Of a stretch of DNA of 64,000 bases, positions 9,369 to 18,139 are shown one piece after another. A program made the position numbers and the translations under genes. Under the pieces are notes generated by a model. It did no database searches and was not told the origin of the DNA. It saw only the letters and a program-made list of their open reading frames with translations. Origin of the DNA: Pseudomonas vanderleydeniana (GTDB lineage Bacteria > Pseudomonadota > Gammaproteobacteria > Pseudomonadales > Pseudomonadaceae); contig NZ_CP077093.1 of NCBI RefSeq assembly GCF_014268755.2, forward strand, positions 5,360,501 through 5,424,500, read 5' to 3'. The first letter of the stretch is position 1. Each line of letters begins with the position of its first letter.

Positions 9369-9432
9369 GGAACTTGCCGAAAATACAGGCGTCCTACCAG
9401 TAATCCATCCGTATTTTTTCTGGAGAAGCACC

Positions 9433-9654
9433 ATGACCCAACGGACCCTCGCCGCACTCATGCTGACTGTAGGCCTGGCCACCCTCGCCGGTTGCTCGAC
9501 GCCGACCGTGATTACCCTGAACGACGGGCGTGAAATCCAGGCGGTGGACACTCCGAAGTACGATTCATCGTCGGGCTTCTACGAGTTCAAGCAACTGGAC
9601 GGCAAGAACACCCGTATCAACAAGGATCAGGTGCGTACCGTCAAAGAGCTGTAA
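9433..9654 (+). CDS. Small YgdI/YgdR-family lipoprotein
   Basis: 73 residues with a signal peptide ending in lipobox LAGC, so Cys is lipidated and the mature protein is about 53 residues. The mature part is a small SH3-like beta domain (LNDGREIQAVDTPKYD, then YEFKQLDGK), matching the YgdI/YgdR (DUF903) family of cell-envelope lipoproteins. Function is unknown. It has its own rho-independent terminator directly after the stop. Confidence 0.88.
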   Translation: MTQRTLAALMLTVGLATLAGCSTPTVITLNDGREIQAVDTPKYDSSSGFYEFKQLDGKNTRINKDQVRTVKEL

Positions 9655-9673
9655 GCCCTTTTGCAGTCCCCCG

Positions 9674-9698
9674 CAAAGCCCGCCCCGCGCGGGCTTTG
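9674..9698 (+). terminator. Rho-independent terminator after the YgdI/YgdR lipoprotein
   Basis: Perfect 10-base stem CAAAGCCCGC / GCGGGCTTTG with a 5-base loop, followed by TCGTTT. It lies 20 bases after the lipoprotein stop codon. Confidence 0.8.
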
Positions 9699-9804
9699 TC
9701 GTTTCCGACGACGAGAAAATCCGGCACCGGGCAGGTAGCGCCGACCCAGCCTATTCTGTAGGTGTCCCCCTTATCGGGGCCTGCTCGCTTGCGGAAGACG
9801 AACC

Positions 9805-10278
9805 ATGAAAGTGCTCATGCTCCACGGCATCAATCACGACCTGTTCGGCAAACGCGCACCGATCCGCCATGGCGGTATCACGCTCAGGCAGATCGATGCC
9901 CATTTGCTGAAACTGGCCAGGGAGCTGGAGATCGATATCACCAGCTACCAGACCAACCATGAAGGAGCGATGTGCGCACGGATTCAGCAGGCTGCCCGCG
10001 ACCATGTCGACGCGGTGCTGATCAACCCGGGGGCCTGGACCCACAGCAGCTACGACATCCGCGATGCCCTGGCGGACCTGAGGGTCCCGGTGGTGGAAGT
10101 GCACATGTCGAACATCCACGGCCGGGAAACCCTGCACCAGGCCTCGGTACTGGCCGACGTCAGCATGGGGCAGATCTGTGGATTCGGGGTCGACAGCTAC
10201 CTGCTCGGCTTGCGCGCGGTGGTGAACGCGGCACACCGCATGCCAAGCCGGATGCCAAGGGCTACCAGCGCAGGCTGA
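9805..10278 (+). CDS. Type II 3-dehydroquinate dehydratase-like protein (variant active site)
   Basis: 157 residues of the AroQ fold. By alignment to known type II dehydroquinases, Asn10, Arg17, Asn74, His80, Glu98, His100 and Arg107 are all kept (GIN, KRAP, INPGAWTH, VEVHMSN, HGRE). The catalytic Tyr of the REPxxYG lid loop is replaced by His22 (RAPIRHG). The reaction may therefore be altered or slow, or the substrate different. It is isolated from other shikimate genes. It converges on the next gene with a 17-base overlap. Confidence 0.8.
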   Translation: MKVLMLHGINHDLFGKRAPIRHGGITLRQIDAHLLKLARELEIDITSYQTNHEGAMCARIQQAARDHVDAVLINPGAWTHSSYDIRDALADLRVPVVEVHMSNIHGRETLHQASVLADVSMGQICGFGVDSYLLGLRAVVNAAHRMPSRMPRATSAG

Positions 10279-11152
10279 TCTCGCTCTGGAACCGGCGCTC
10301 CTGCCCGGTCACCGGGTCGACGAAACGCAGCCCCTTGGCCAGCAGCTTGAGCGGGTTCGCGTAGTCATCCTCGGCGTCCTTGAGCACCTGTGGATAAAAC
10401 GGGTCATTGCAGATCGCGGCCCCCAGGGCGGCCATGTGCACCCGCAACTGGTGCTTCTTGCCGGTCACCGGAGACAGGGCATAGCGCCAGAGCTCGCCGT
10501 TCTTCTCGGCGACCTCGACCAACGTCTCGGTATTGCTGGGCCCCTCGCCTTCGCACATGCGGAAGAACGGCTCGCCGTCGACCAGCCGGCTCTTGTGTAC
10601 TCGAGGGAAGGACAGCTCGGGCAGGGCCGGGGCAATCGCCTCGTAATACTTGTCGATCTGCCGGGTCGGGAACAGCGACTGGTAGGCCGAGCGTGTCGCG
10701 GGGTTCGCCGAGAACAGCACCAGCCCGGCGGTGTGCCGGTCGATGCGGTGCAGCGGGACCAGGTGCGGATTGTCCAGGCGGCGGATCAACCGGCGCAGCA
10801 GGGTCTGCTCGACGTACTCGCCGGCCGGGGTCACCGGCAGGAAATGCGGCTTGTCCGCCACCACCAGGTGTTCGTCAGCATGCAGAATCGTCTCCGTGAC
10901 CGGAATCGGCACCTCGTTCGGCACCTCGCGAAAGTAATAGATCTTCAACCCTTCGCGATAGGCCAGTTGCGGGGTGATCGGGGCCCCCTGGGCATCGAGT
11001 ACCCGCCCGCGGGCGATCCGGTCGAGCCACTGCTCGCGCCCGATGGCCGGAAAGTGCCCGCACAGGCAATCCAGCACAGTCGGCCAGTTGCCCGGTGGCA
11101 GGTACAGGGTGCTGGCCTGGTTTTCAGCGGCATTGAACGGTGAAGCGGACAT
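10262..11152 (-). CDS. RluA-family pseudouridine synthase
   Basis: 296 residues. The catalytic motif HRIDRHTAGLVLF contains the invariant Asp, and GKKHQLRVHMAALG is the conserved C-terminal family block. An N-terminal S4-like segment (about residues 20-75) precedes the catalytic domain. RluA enzymes modify uridines in rRNA or tRNA; the exact target here cannot be told from sequence. The start MSASPFNAAEN is chosen; 14 more codons are open upstream. Confidence 0.9.
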   Translation of the reverse strand: MSASPFNAAENQASTLYLPPGNWPTVLDCLCGHFPAIGREQWLDRIARGRVLDAQGAPITPQLAYREGLKIYYFREVPNEVPIPVTETILHADEHLVVADKPHFLPVTPAGEYVEQTLLRRLIRRLDNPHLVPLHRIDRHTAGLVLFSANPATRSAYQSLFPTRQIDKYYEAIAPALPELSFPRVHKSRLVDGEPFFRMCEGEGPSNTETLVEVAEKNGELWRYALSPVTGKKHQLRVHMAALGAAICNDPFYPQVLKDAEDDYANPLKLLAKGLRFVDPVTGQERRFQSEISLRW

Positions 11153-11232
11153 GACGGGGCTCGAGCGGCGGGCTGGGCCGATATTATCCGGCAAGACCCC
11201 GCCGTCCCGTCAATCGATCGTGCCGCCTGGGC

Positions 11233-11568
11233 TCAACTGGCGGCCAGCTGGCTCTTGAGCAGTGGCGAGCCACTGGCCGCCTCGGTGTAGTCCTTCAACC
11301 AGCGCAGCACATCCACCGCTTCCCAACGCCCAGGGTCGTACAGCGCGTAGAGCAACCCCTGGTAGCCCACCACATCCAGCTGGCGGTGGTAGCCCGCGCG
11401 TTGGAACAGCGCTTCGATTTCCGCGAAACAGGTGTTGAAATGCAGCTTGTTGAACGGTGTCTTGCCTTCCGTCACCAGCCCATCGAGCCGCAATTCCAGC
11501 ACCGCTTCGCGCACCACCTCGGCGGACATGCGATTCACGCTGGATTTCAATTGTTCGACATTGACCAT
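11233..11568 (-). CDS. Small LexA-controlled protein of unknown function
   Basis: 111 residues, soluble, no recognised domain. It begins MVNVEQLKSSVNRMS and has a central block VTEGKTPFNKLHFNTCFAEIE. An AGAGGG site lies 7 bases ahead of the ATG. A perfect SOS box at 11651-11666 lies 83 bases upstream and overlaps a plausible -10 element for this strand. This is the only gene positioned to be driven by it, so DNA-damage induction is a strong inference. Its job is not known. Confidence 0.85.
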   Translation of the reverse strand: MVNVEQLKSSVNRMSAEVVREAVLELRLDGLVTEGKTPFNKLHFNTCFAEIEALFQRAGYHRQLDVVGYQGLLYALYDPGRWEAVDVLRWLKDYTEAASGSPLLKSQLAAS

Positions 11569-11650
11569 GCTTTACCCTCTTGATCTTCCTGGTCTCGTCC
11601 CTGGGTGCGCATGTCGTGGTGGACATCCTGTCACCAACACCGGGACAAAA

Positions 11651-11666
11651 CTGTATAAATATACAG
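11651..11666 (-). promoter_or_regulatory. LexA (SOS) box
   Basis: CTGTATAAATATACAG fits CTGT-N8-ACAG with perfect outer half-sites and an AT-rich core. On the minus strand a TTGCGT hexamer 17 bases ahead of TATTTA forms a possible promoter whose -10 falls inside the box. The downstream gene is 11233-11568. Confidence 0.88.
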
Positions 11667-11715
11667 TAACTGAATTTTACGCAATTCGCCAACGGATTAC
11701 CCGCCGCGTGTGCGG

Positions 11716-11916
11716 TCAGGACTCCCTGGGGTGGACCTTGCCATAGACGTTGCCGCCGATGAACGAGCCCACCGTCCCCAGGATCACCATGGCGTAGGTT
11801 GCGCCATCAATCTTTCCATACCATGTCAGGGTCGCGGTGCTCATACCAACCACCAGCATCGCGAGAAACTTGCGTCCCCCCAGTTGGTTGACCAGCAACA
11901 CTTGTCTCCCTTTCAT
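11716..11916 (-). CDS. Small two-helix membrane protein, phage-like
   Basis: 66 residues. Two hydrophobic stretches (FLAMLVVGMSTATLTWYG and ATYAMVILGTVGSFIGGNVY) are joined by KIDG; the tail is KVHPRES. A strong GGGAGGAAG ribosome site precedes the ATG. Layout and composition resemble small membrane proteins of tailed phages, including holin-like ones, but no named family is recognised. It ends 49 bases upstream of the SOS box, on the same strand as the SOS gene, and may be a prophage leftover or part of the SOS-linked pair. Confidence 0.7.
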   Translation of the reverse strand: MKGRQVLLVNQLGGRKFLAMLVVGMSTATLTWYGKIDGATYAMVILGTVGSFIGGNVYGKVHPRES

Positions 11917-12065
11917 TTCACTTCCTCCCTGCACCACGGATACGTGCTGCGCCAAAACGTCATGCTTCGACGTAAGCACAGCCGTTTTGCAGGTGCAAGC
12001 CAGGGTAATCTGATGAAACAGAAGGGTCGGGAAGTGTGTATCCGCAAGGCGCCAGGACACTGCGC

Positions 12066-12302
12066 TCAGCGCACGAAGGCCACGACCTGCTCGGCATCGA
12101 AGGGCCAACCGAGCTCGGCGCCGGTGTCCACGCGCCGCAGTACCGGAATCAGCAGGCCATAGCGCTCGAACAGGGATTCGTCGTCGGCGATGTCCACCAG
12201 TTCCACCAGCAGGCCATGCTCGACCAGGGGCATCAACACCGCTTCGGCGACTTCGCAGAGGTGGCAACCCAGGGTGCCGAAGAGTTGGCATTCAGGCAGC
12301 AT
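12066..12302 (-). CDS. Glutaredoxin-like protein (DUF836)
   Basis: 78 residues with a thioredoxin fold: beta strand LPECQLFGTLGC, redox motif CHLC (residues 14-17), and the cis-proline segment LIPVLRR. It is shorter than classical glutaredoxins and matches the DUF836 glutaredoxin-like group. The likely role is thiol-disulfide exchange in the cytosol; the partner is unknown. It stands between the phage-like gene and the acyltransferase pair. Confidence 0.88.
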   Translation of the reverse strand: MLPECQLFGTLGCHLCEVAEAVLMPLVEHGLLVELVDIADDESLFERYGLLIPVLRRVDTGAELGWPFDAEQVVAFVR

Positions 12303-12378
12303 GGCAAAGGGGTCCTGGGCGGGGGAAAACCTTATTCTAGGCTCGCCTCCCGCCCCCGTCGAGCCAACGACGCGGCGC

Positions 12379-13350
12379 TCAGAGCACGAAGCGCAGGCGG
12401 CGGCTGAGCAGGATCAACAGCGGCGCCGCGGCAAGTGCCAGGAGCAGCACCACCGCCGTCATGAGGTTCCCATACGGAATACCCAGCGACAGCGCGCCAT
12501 AGAGAAACAGCGGGTGCACGTAGTAGAGCGCCGAGGACAGCTTGGCGTTGCGACTGCTGGTGGACGCGCGGAAAAATACGAACGGCAGCAGGAACAACGC
12601 GGGGGTGATCAGCGGCAGCGACAGCAGGAAATCGAAGTTCTGCCGGGCATCGGCCTGGTGCGAGTAGTTCAGCCAGGCCTCGGCGAACACCAGCACCAGG
12701 CTGACCACCAGGGCCGCACACACCTGGGGGCGGGTCACCCGCTCCGGCACCTGGTGACGGGCCAGCAGGAAGCCCAGCGCCATGAACGGGAAGCCCATGA
12801 ACAGGAAGTTGCGCGCCGTGTAGTCGTTCTGGTTGAAGTGCTGGAGAAAGGCGTTGGGCAGTTCGAAATAGACCCGGGCGTACTGCAGCACCAGGCCGAT
12901 CGTGAACGCCGCCAGCGCCAGGACCACCAATAGCGCAGTCGGGCGACCACGCAACAGGAACAGGATCAGCCCGCCACCGAGCATGCCCAGCAGATACCAG
13001 AGGTGGAAGTAGCCGATCACGAACTGCTTCACGATCCACAACACCCCACCGACGCTGCCCAGCGCCTCGAGGCTGACGTAGGTCGGGCTGTAGACCAGCA
13101 TCCAGAACAGGTACAGCAGCAGCCCACGCTTGAACCAGACCGCGAACGAGTGGCCGCCGTCCAGGGTCTTCCACAAGTAGTAGCCATTGATCACGAAGAA
13201 CGTCGGTACCGCGACCCGGAACAGCCCGTTGCACAGCAGGTAGCCCACCGTCGTGTAGTTGCCGCCCATGAAGTGGCAGTGCAGCACCACCACGAACACC
13301 GCCAGCAGGACCTTCAGGGCATCCAGGTTACCGTTGAGAACTTTGGACAT
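12379..13350 (-). CDS. Acyltransferase 3 family integral membrane protein (second of pair)
   Basis: 323 residues, about ten hydrophobic helices, acyltransferase 3 fold. The N-terminal NLDALKVLLAVFVVVLHCHF carries the conserved His. Members acetylate or succinylate surface glycans or lipids. The ATG 13350 has an AGGTGAG site. It starts 6 bases after the stop of the other acyltransferase, so the two form an operon. The substrate is unknown, since no glycosyltransferase or O-antigen genes are nearby. Confidence 0.88.
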   Translation of the reverse strand: MSKVLNGNLDALKVLLAVFVVVLHCHFMGGNYTTVGYLLCNGLFRVAVPTFFVINGYYLWKTLDGGHSFAVWFKRGLLLYLFWMLVYSPTYVSLEALGSVGGVLWIVKQFVIGYFHLWYLLGMLGGGLILFLLRGRPTALLVVLALAAFTIGLVLQYARVYFELPNAFLQHFNQNDYTARNFLFMGFPFMALGFLLARHQVPERVTRPQVCAALVVSLVLVFAEAWLNYSHQADARQNFDFLLSLPLITPALFLLPFVFFRASTSSRNAKLSSALYYVHPLFLYGALSLGIPYGNLMTAVVLLLALAAAPLLILLSRRLRFVL

Positions 13351-13356
13351 CGGCAC

Positions 13357-14463
13357 TCACCTGCTTTCCGGCAATGAATCGGGCGACTTGCGCGACGAGG
13401 CACGGCGGAACCGGCGGTTGCAGTAGTCGGTCGCCCGATCGAGCACCGGCTTCTCGAAGAACGAGTAGCCGACCCAGCCGTAGCACAGCACCGCCGCCAT
13501 CATCAGCAGCAGGAACAGCAGGTTGTCCAGCAGGCTGCCGGGCCAGTTGCCCATCACCAGCCAGGCCCGTCCGATCACGCCCAGCACCAGCAGGTGCGAG
13601 AGATAGAGGGTGTAGGACATATCGCCGGTGAACACCAGCGGCTGTGGAAAGCGGATCAATTGACGTCGTTCGAGCAACACCAGCGACAGCACCAGGGCAC
13701 CGAATACCAGGCCCACCGTGAGCATCCGCAGCAGCCCTTCCTGCTGGAACAACTGGTAATGATGGATCAGCGGGATACCCACCAGCAGGCTCGCCGCCAG
13801 CAGCAGCCAGACCGCGGGGGTCGGCACCTTGGCACTGTGCGGAGCATAGAAGAACAGCGCCAGGGCGCTGCCGACGATGAACTCCAGCGCATAGGGGTGC
13901 AGGATGATTTTCAGCGCCGGCCCATGGTCCTGCCAGGAGCCGAGCAGGTTGAACGCCACCAGCGCCAGCGCCCAGGCCAGCAGCAGGAGCGGCAGCCAGC
14001 GCTCGCGAAAGGCCAGCAGCACGCTGAACACCAGGTAGAACCACAACTCGAACACCAGCGACCACGCCACCATCACCAGCAGCACACGCTCGTTGGGCAG
14101 CAGCAGGAACGACATCAACAGGTTGGAGCCCCCATGGGAACTGTTGACCAGCGCCGGCGAGACCAGGTAGACCGACAGGGTGATGAAGAAATACAGCCAG
14201 TAGTTGGGATAGATCCGTGACACACGGTTGAACAGGAAGCGCTGGAACTGGACCTTGTCCTGGAAGCGGCCACGGGTGACGATCACCATGACGAAACCAC
14301 TGATCACGAAGAACAGGTCGACCCCCAGCTGGAAAAAATCCACCAGCGCCGGCAGCAACGTATCGCCGCCAGAGTACTTGAGCTCCACCGCCGCCATGTG
14401 AAACAGCACCACCCCAATCACTGCCACACCCCTAAGGCCCTGCAGCGAATACAGCCGCTCCAT
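13357..14463 (-). CDS. Acyltransferase 3 family (OafA/YrhL-like) membrane protein (first of pair)
   Basis: 368 residues. The N-terminus RLYSLQGLRGVAVIGVVLFH has the family Arg and His (R-X10-H); about ten transmembrane helices follow (FFVISGFVMV; NYWLYFFITL). There is no C-terminal SGNH domain, unlike long OafA forms. A GGAGG site precedes ATG 14463; an upstream in-frame extension to 14511 is less likely. It probably adds an acyl group to a surface polysaccharide. Confidence 0.9.
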   Translation of the reverse strand: MERLYSLQGLRGVAVIGVVLFHMAAVELKYSGGDTLLPALVDFFQLGVDLFFVISGFVMVIVTRGRFQDKVQFQRFLFNRVSRIYPNYWLYFFITLSVYLVSPALVNSSHGGSNLLMSFLLLPNERVLLVMVAWSLVFELWFYLVFSVLLAFRERWLPLLLLAWALALVAFNLLGSWQDHGPALKIILHPYALEFIVGSALALFFYAPHSAKVPTPAVWLLLAASLLVGIPLIHHYQLFQQEGLLRMLTVGLVFGALVLSLVLLERRQLIRFPQPLVFTGDMSYTLYLSHLLVLGVIGRAWLVMGNWPGSLLDNLLFLLLMMAAVLCYGWVGYSFFEKPVLDRATDYCNRRFRRASSRKSPDSLPESR

Positions 14464-14637
14464 GCATCCTCCGTTGTCGTGCCTTGGCCCCAGCCTTCCG
14501 AGATTGAGCATAGCGAACCGTGCGAGATATGAGACATTGCCATCAATTGATGATTTCCATCAATCGACGTCTTGCCTTGCCGCGAGAGACTGGCGGCTTT
14601 TTTCCGGCGCCTTTTCCGGACCCGTGTGGAGATACCC

Positions 14638-16593
14638 GTGTTTGCCAACCTGTTGATCATTCTCGCCTCGTCGCTGGTGGTGATTGCGCTGTTCCGGCGC
14701 CTGCAACTGCCACCGGTGCTGGGCTACCTGTGCGTCGGGCTGCTGGTGGGACCGACCGCCTTCGACTGGGTCAACGATAACGAGGCGCTGCCGGACCTGG
14801 CCGAGCTGGGCGTGGTGTTCCTGCTGTTCTCCCTGGGCCTGGAGTTCTCCCTGTCGAAAATGCTCGCCCTGAGGCGCGTGGTCTTCGGCCTGGGCAGCCT
14901 GCAGGTGCTCTGCACCGGTGCCGTGCTCGGTGGCCTGCTGGCATTCTTCGGCATGTCGCTGGCGGCGGCGCTGATGCTCGGCACGGGTCTGGCGCTGTCC
15001 TCGACGGCGATCGTCAGCAAGGAACTGACCAGCCTCGGGGAAATCTTCAGCAGCCATGGCCAGAACGCGATTGGCGTGCTGCTGTTCCAGGATGTCATCG
15101 CGGTCCTGCTGCTGACCCTGGTCCCGGTGTTCGCCGGCAGCAGTGACCAGGCCTGGTACTGGGCATTGCCGCTGACCCTGGGCAAGACCGTCGTGCTGTT
15201 CGTCGGCCTGCTGCTGGCCAGCCGCTGGTTGCTGCCGCGACTGTTCCATGAAGTCGCCGCGTCGCACTCGGCGGAGCTGTTCGTCCTGCTGGCCCTGGTG
15301 ATCGTGCTGCTGACCGCCTGGCTCACCCACCTGTTGGGCCTGTCACCGGCCCTGGGCGCGTTCCTTGCCGGCATGTTGCTGGGGGAAAGCCATTATCGCC
15401 ACCAGATCGAGGCCGATATCCGCCCGTTTCGCGATATCCTGCTGGGGCTGTTCTTCGTCAGCATCGGCATGCTGATCGACCTGCAGCTGTTCGCCCATCA
15501 CGGCCTGCTGATCCTCGGCCTGACCCTGGCACTGCTGCTGATCAAGGGATCGGTGGTGGCGCTGCTGGTCAAGGTTCGCGGCAGCGATGCGGAAACCGCC
15601 TGGCGCAGTGGCCTGGCCCTGGCCCAGGGCGGCGAGTTCTGTTTCGCGCTGATGGCGCAGATGCAACAGAATCAGCTGATGCCCGCGGAGATCAGTGGAC
15701 CGCTGTTGGCCGCGACCTTCTGCTCGATGGTCATGACGCCCCTGCTGCTGCGCGCCGCGCCCCGTATCGCCGCCAGTCTGCACCGCAAACCGAACCAGGA
15801 AGCCCACCTCGAAGAGATCAGCGCACTGAACGCCGAGCTGCATGGACATGTGGTGATCTGCGGCTACGGCCGTGTCGGCCAGTCCATCGGTCGCTTCCTG
15901 CGTCGCGAGCAACAGCCGTTCGTCGCCCTCGACGACGACCCGGTGCGGGTCACCGAAGCCGCCGCCGGGGAAAGTTGCGTGCACTATGGCGACTCACGCC
16001 GTGGCGACCTGCTCAGCGCCGTGGGGCTGGAGCGGGCGCGCCTGCTGGTGGTCGCGGTGGACAAGACCGATATCGCCATGCAGGTGCTCAAGGAGGCCCG
16101 CCGGCTCAGCGCCACGGTGCCGATCCTGGTCCGGACCCGCGATGACAGCCTGCTCGCGGAACTCAAGGAAGCGGGGGCCAGCGAGGTGGTACCTGAGCTG
16201 CTGGAGTCGAGCCTGATGCTCGCCTCCCATGCGCTGGTCATGCTCGGGGTCGAGGAACAGCGGGTGCGGGCCGGGGTCAATGAAGTGCGACACTCGCGCT
16301 ACAAGCTGCTGCGCGGTTTCTATCACGGTGCCCAGACCAACCTGCTGGGCACCCAGGGCCAGCCCAGGGTGCTGATGCATGCGGTGAACCTGGGCGCCGA
16401 CGCCCATGCCTGTGGCCGCTCGGTCACCGATCTGGCGCTCGAACAACTGGGGGTCGAGATCCAGGGCCTGCAACGTGGCGGCAACGAACTCGAGGTCGAC
16501 GCCGATACCACGCTGCATGCCGGGGACACCGTGCGGATGTCCGGAACGCTGGCCGCCATCGAGGCCTGCGAAGCACGGTTGCTGGGAGGCTGA
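14638..16593 (+). CDS. Monovalent cation:proton antiporter, KefB/KefC (CPA2) type
   Basis: 651 residues. About residues 1-380 form a CPA2 membrane domain of some 12 helices (GYLCVGLLVGP, LGAFLAGMLLGES). A RCK/TrkA-N NAD-binding domain starts at HVVICGYGRVGQSIG (about residue 402), followed by TrkA-C near residues 575-650. It likely exchanges K+ or Na+ for protons with ligand gating by the RCK part. The GTG start at 14638 has GGAGA 8 bases ahead; an ATG at 14572 would add 22 basic residues. No KefG/KefF partner is adjacent. Confidence 0.9.
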   Translation: MFANLLIILASSLVVIALFRRLQLPPVLGYLCVGLLVGPTAFDWVNDNEALPDLAELGVVFLLFSLGLEFSLSKMLALRRVVFGLGSLQVLCTGAVLGGLLAFFGMSLAAALMLGTGLALSSTAIVSKELTSLGEIFSSHGQNAIGVLLFQDVIAVLLLTLVPVFAGSSDQAWYWALPLTLGKTVVLFVGLLLASRWLLPRLFHEVAASHSAELFVLLALVIVLLTAWLTHLLGLSPALGAFLAGMLLGESHYRHQIEADIRPFRDILLGLFFVSIGMLIDLQLFAHHGLLILGLTLALLLIKGSVVALLVKVRGSDAETAWRSGLALAQGGEFCFALMAQMQQNQLMPAEISGPLLAATFCSMVMTPLLLRAAPRIAASLHRKPNQEAHLEEISALNAELHGHVVICGYGRVGQSIGRFLRREQQPFVALDDDPVRVTEAAAGESCVHYGDSRRGDLLSAVGLERARLLVVAVDKTDIAMQVLKEARRLSATVPILVRTRDDSLLAELKEAGASEVVPELLESSLMLASHALVMLGVEEQRVRAGVNEVRHSRYKLLRGFYHGAQTNLLGTQGQPRVLMHAVNLGADAHACGRSVTDLALEQLGVEIQGLQRGGNELEVDADTTLHAGDTVRMSGTLAAIEACEARLLGG

Positions 16594-16604
16594 TGAACAG
16601 CGGC

Positions 16605-17813
16605 TCAGTCCTGGCTCACGGCGCCGATCTTGTGAATCGACAGGTCGGCACCGTAGTACTCTTCCTCCTGGCTCAACCGCAGGCCATGCACGACCTTGAT
16701 CAGCCCATACACCGCAAATCCGCCGGCCAGCGCCACGACCACGCCCAGCGCCGTACCGATCAGCTGGCTGACCAGGCTGACGCCACCCAGGCCACCCAGT
16801 GCCTGCTGGCCGAAGATCCCACAGGCGATCCCGCCCCAGACGCCACACAAGCCGTGCAGCGGCCAGACCCCCAGAACGTCGTCGATCTTCCACTTGCTCT
16901 GGACCGCAATGAAGCACCAGACGAACAGGCCACCCGCCACCGCCCCGGTCACCAGGGCTCCCACCGGGTGCATCAGGTCGGAGCCGGCGCAGACCGCCAC
17001 CAGCCCGGCCAACGGGCCGTTGTGCAGGAAGCCGGGGTCATTGCGCCCGATGACCAGCGCCGCGACGGTGCCACCGACCATGGCCATCAGCGAGTTCACC
17101 GCAACCAGGCCACTGACGCCCTGCAGGGTCTGGGCGCTCATCACGTTGAAGCCGAACCAGCCGACGATCAGGATCCACGACCCCAGGGCCAGGAACGGAA
17201 TGCTCGACGGCGCGAACGCCACCAGCCGCCCCTCGCGGTAGCGCCCCTGGCGCGGCCCCAGCAACAGCACTGCAGCCAGCGCCAGCCAGCCACCCATGGC
17301 GTGCACCACCACGGAGCCGGCGAAGTCGTGGAAGCTGGCACCGAAGCGCGCCAGCAGCCAGGCCTGCAGGCCAAGGTTGCCATTCCAGACCATGCCTTCG
17401 AAAAACGGGTAGACGAAGGCGACGATCAACGCGGTGGCGCACAATTGCGGGGCAAACCTGGCCCGCTCGGCGATGCCCCCGGAAATGATCGCGGGAATGG
17501 CGGCGGCGAAGGTCAGCAGGAAGAAGAACTTCACCAACCCGTAGCCGTGATCGCCGCTGATCTGCGCTGCCGGATGCAGGAAACTCACACCGTAGGCGAT
17601 CCAGTAGCCGATGAAGAAATAGGCCAGGGTCGAAATGGCGAAATCGCTGAGAATCTTCGACAGCGCGTTCACCTGGTTCTTCTGGCGCACGGTACCGACT
17701 TCCAGGAAGGCGAAGCCGGCGTGCATGAACAGCACCATGATCGCGCCGATCAGGATGAACAGGGTGTTGGAACCATGGACCAGACTATCCACAGCACTTT
17801 GCAAATTTTCCAT
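16605..17813 (-). CDS. amtB: Ammonium transporter (Amt/Mep/Rh family)
   Basis: 402 residues, 11 expected transmembrane helices, no cleavable signal peptide. Family blocks AFLEVGTVRQKN, DFAGSVVVHAMGGW (pore His region) and WPLHGLCGVWGG (second pore His) are present. It conducts NH4+/NH3 into the cell. Unlike the usual glnK-amtB pair there is no PII gene next to it, so this may be a secondary Amt copy. It converges with the antiporter gene, 11 bases apart. Confidence 0.94.
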   Translation of the reverse strand: MENLQSAVDSLVHGSNTLFILIGAIMVLFMHAGFAFLEVGTVRQKNQVNALSKILSDFAISTLAYFFIGYWIAYGVSFLHPAAQISGDHGYGLVKFFFLLTFAAAIPAIISGGIAERARFAPQLCATALIVAFVYPFFEGMVWNGNLGLQAWLLARFGASFHDFAGSVVVHAMGGWLALAAVLLLGPRQGRYREGRLVAFAPSSIPFLALGSWILIVGWFGFNVMSAQTLQGVSGLVAVNSLMAMVGGTVAALVIGRNDPGFLHNGPLAGLVAVCAGSDLMHPVGALVTGAVAGGLFVWCFIAVQSKWKIDDVLGVWPLHGLCGVWGGIACGIFGQQALGGLGGVSLVSQLIGTALGVVVALAGGFAVYGLIKVVHGLRLSQEEEYYGADLSIHKIGAVSQD

Positions 17814-18139
17814 GGGACGGCAGACCTGAAGTCAGGGAAAAGCACCGCTGCTGTCAGGGGCATCGGTTTTTCGCACTCTATTGGCGCACGCCAGACAGAC
17901 GGCGAACCGCTTTGGCGCAGCACGAAAAACCGGGCCGGTGGCCGCTTTGGTTTTTTCCGCGTGTTTCGATTATTTAGGGTATGGTTTTCGCGGTTTGCGC
18001 CGGCAAACGCCCAGATTCGGCGCATGAACCCACGACCACGCACCAGCACACAGCAAAAGCTGTACCAGTCGATTGCAGTGAACCTTCGAACAGGACCCGC
18101 ACTCGAAACTTTCACACGTCACCAAGGAGATATGCCCCC
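17814..18139. other. Intergenic region between amtB and the yqjD-like gene
   Basis: 326 bases between divergent genes. No open frame with family resemblance, no clear sigma-54 (GG-N10-GC) element for amtB, and no long inverted repeat were seen. Both promoters must lie here. An AAGGAG ribosome site for the downstream gene is at the right end. Confidence 0.5.

Noticed and set aside
17814..18139. Sigma-54 promoter for amtB
   Set aside because: No GG-N10-GC element with correct spacing found on the minus strand.
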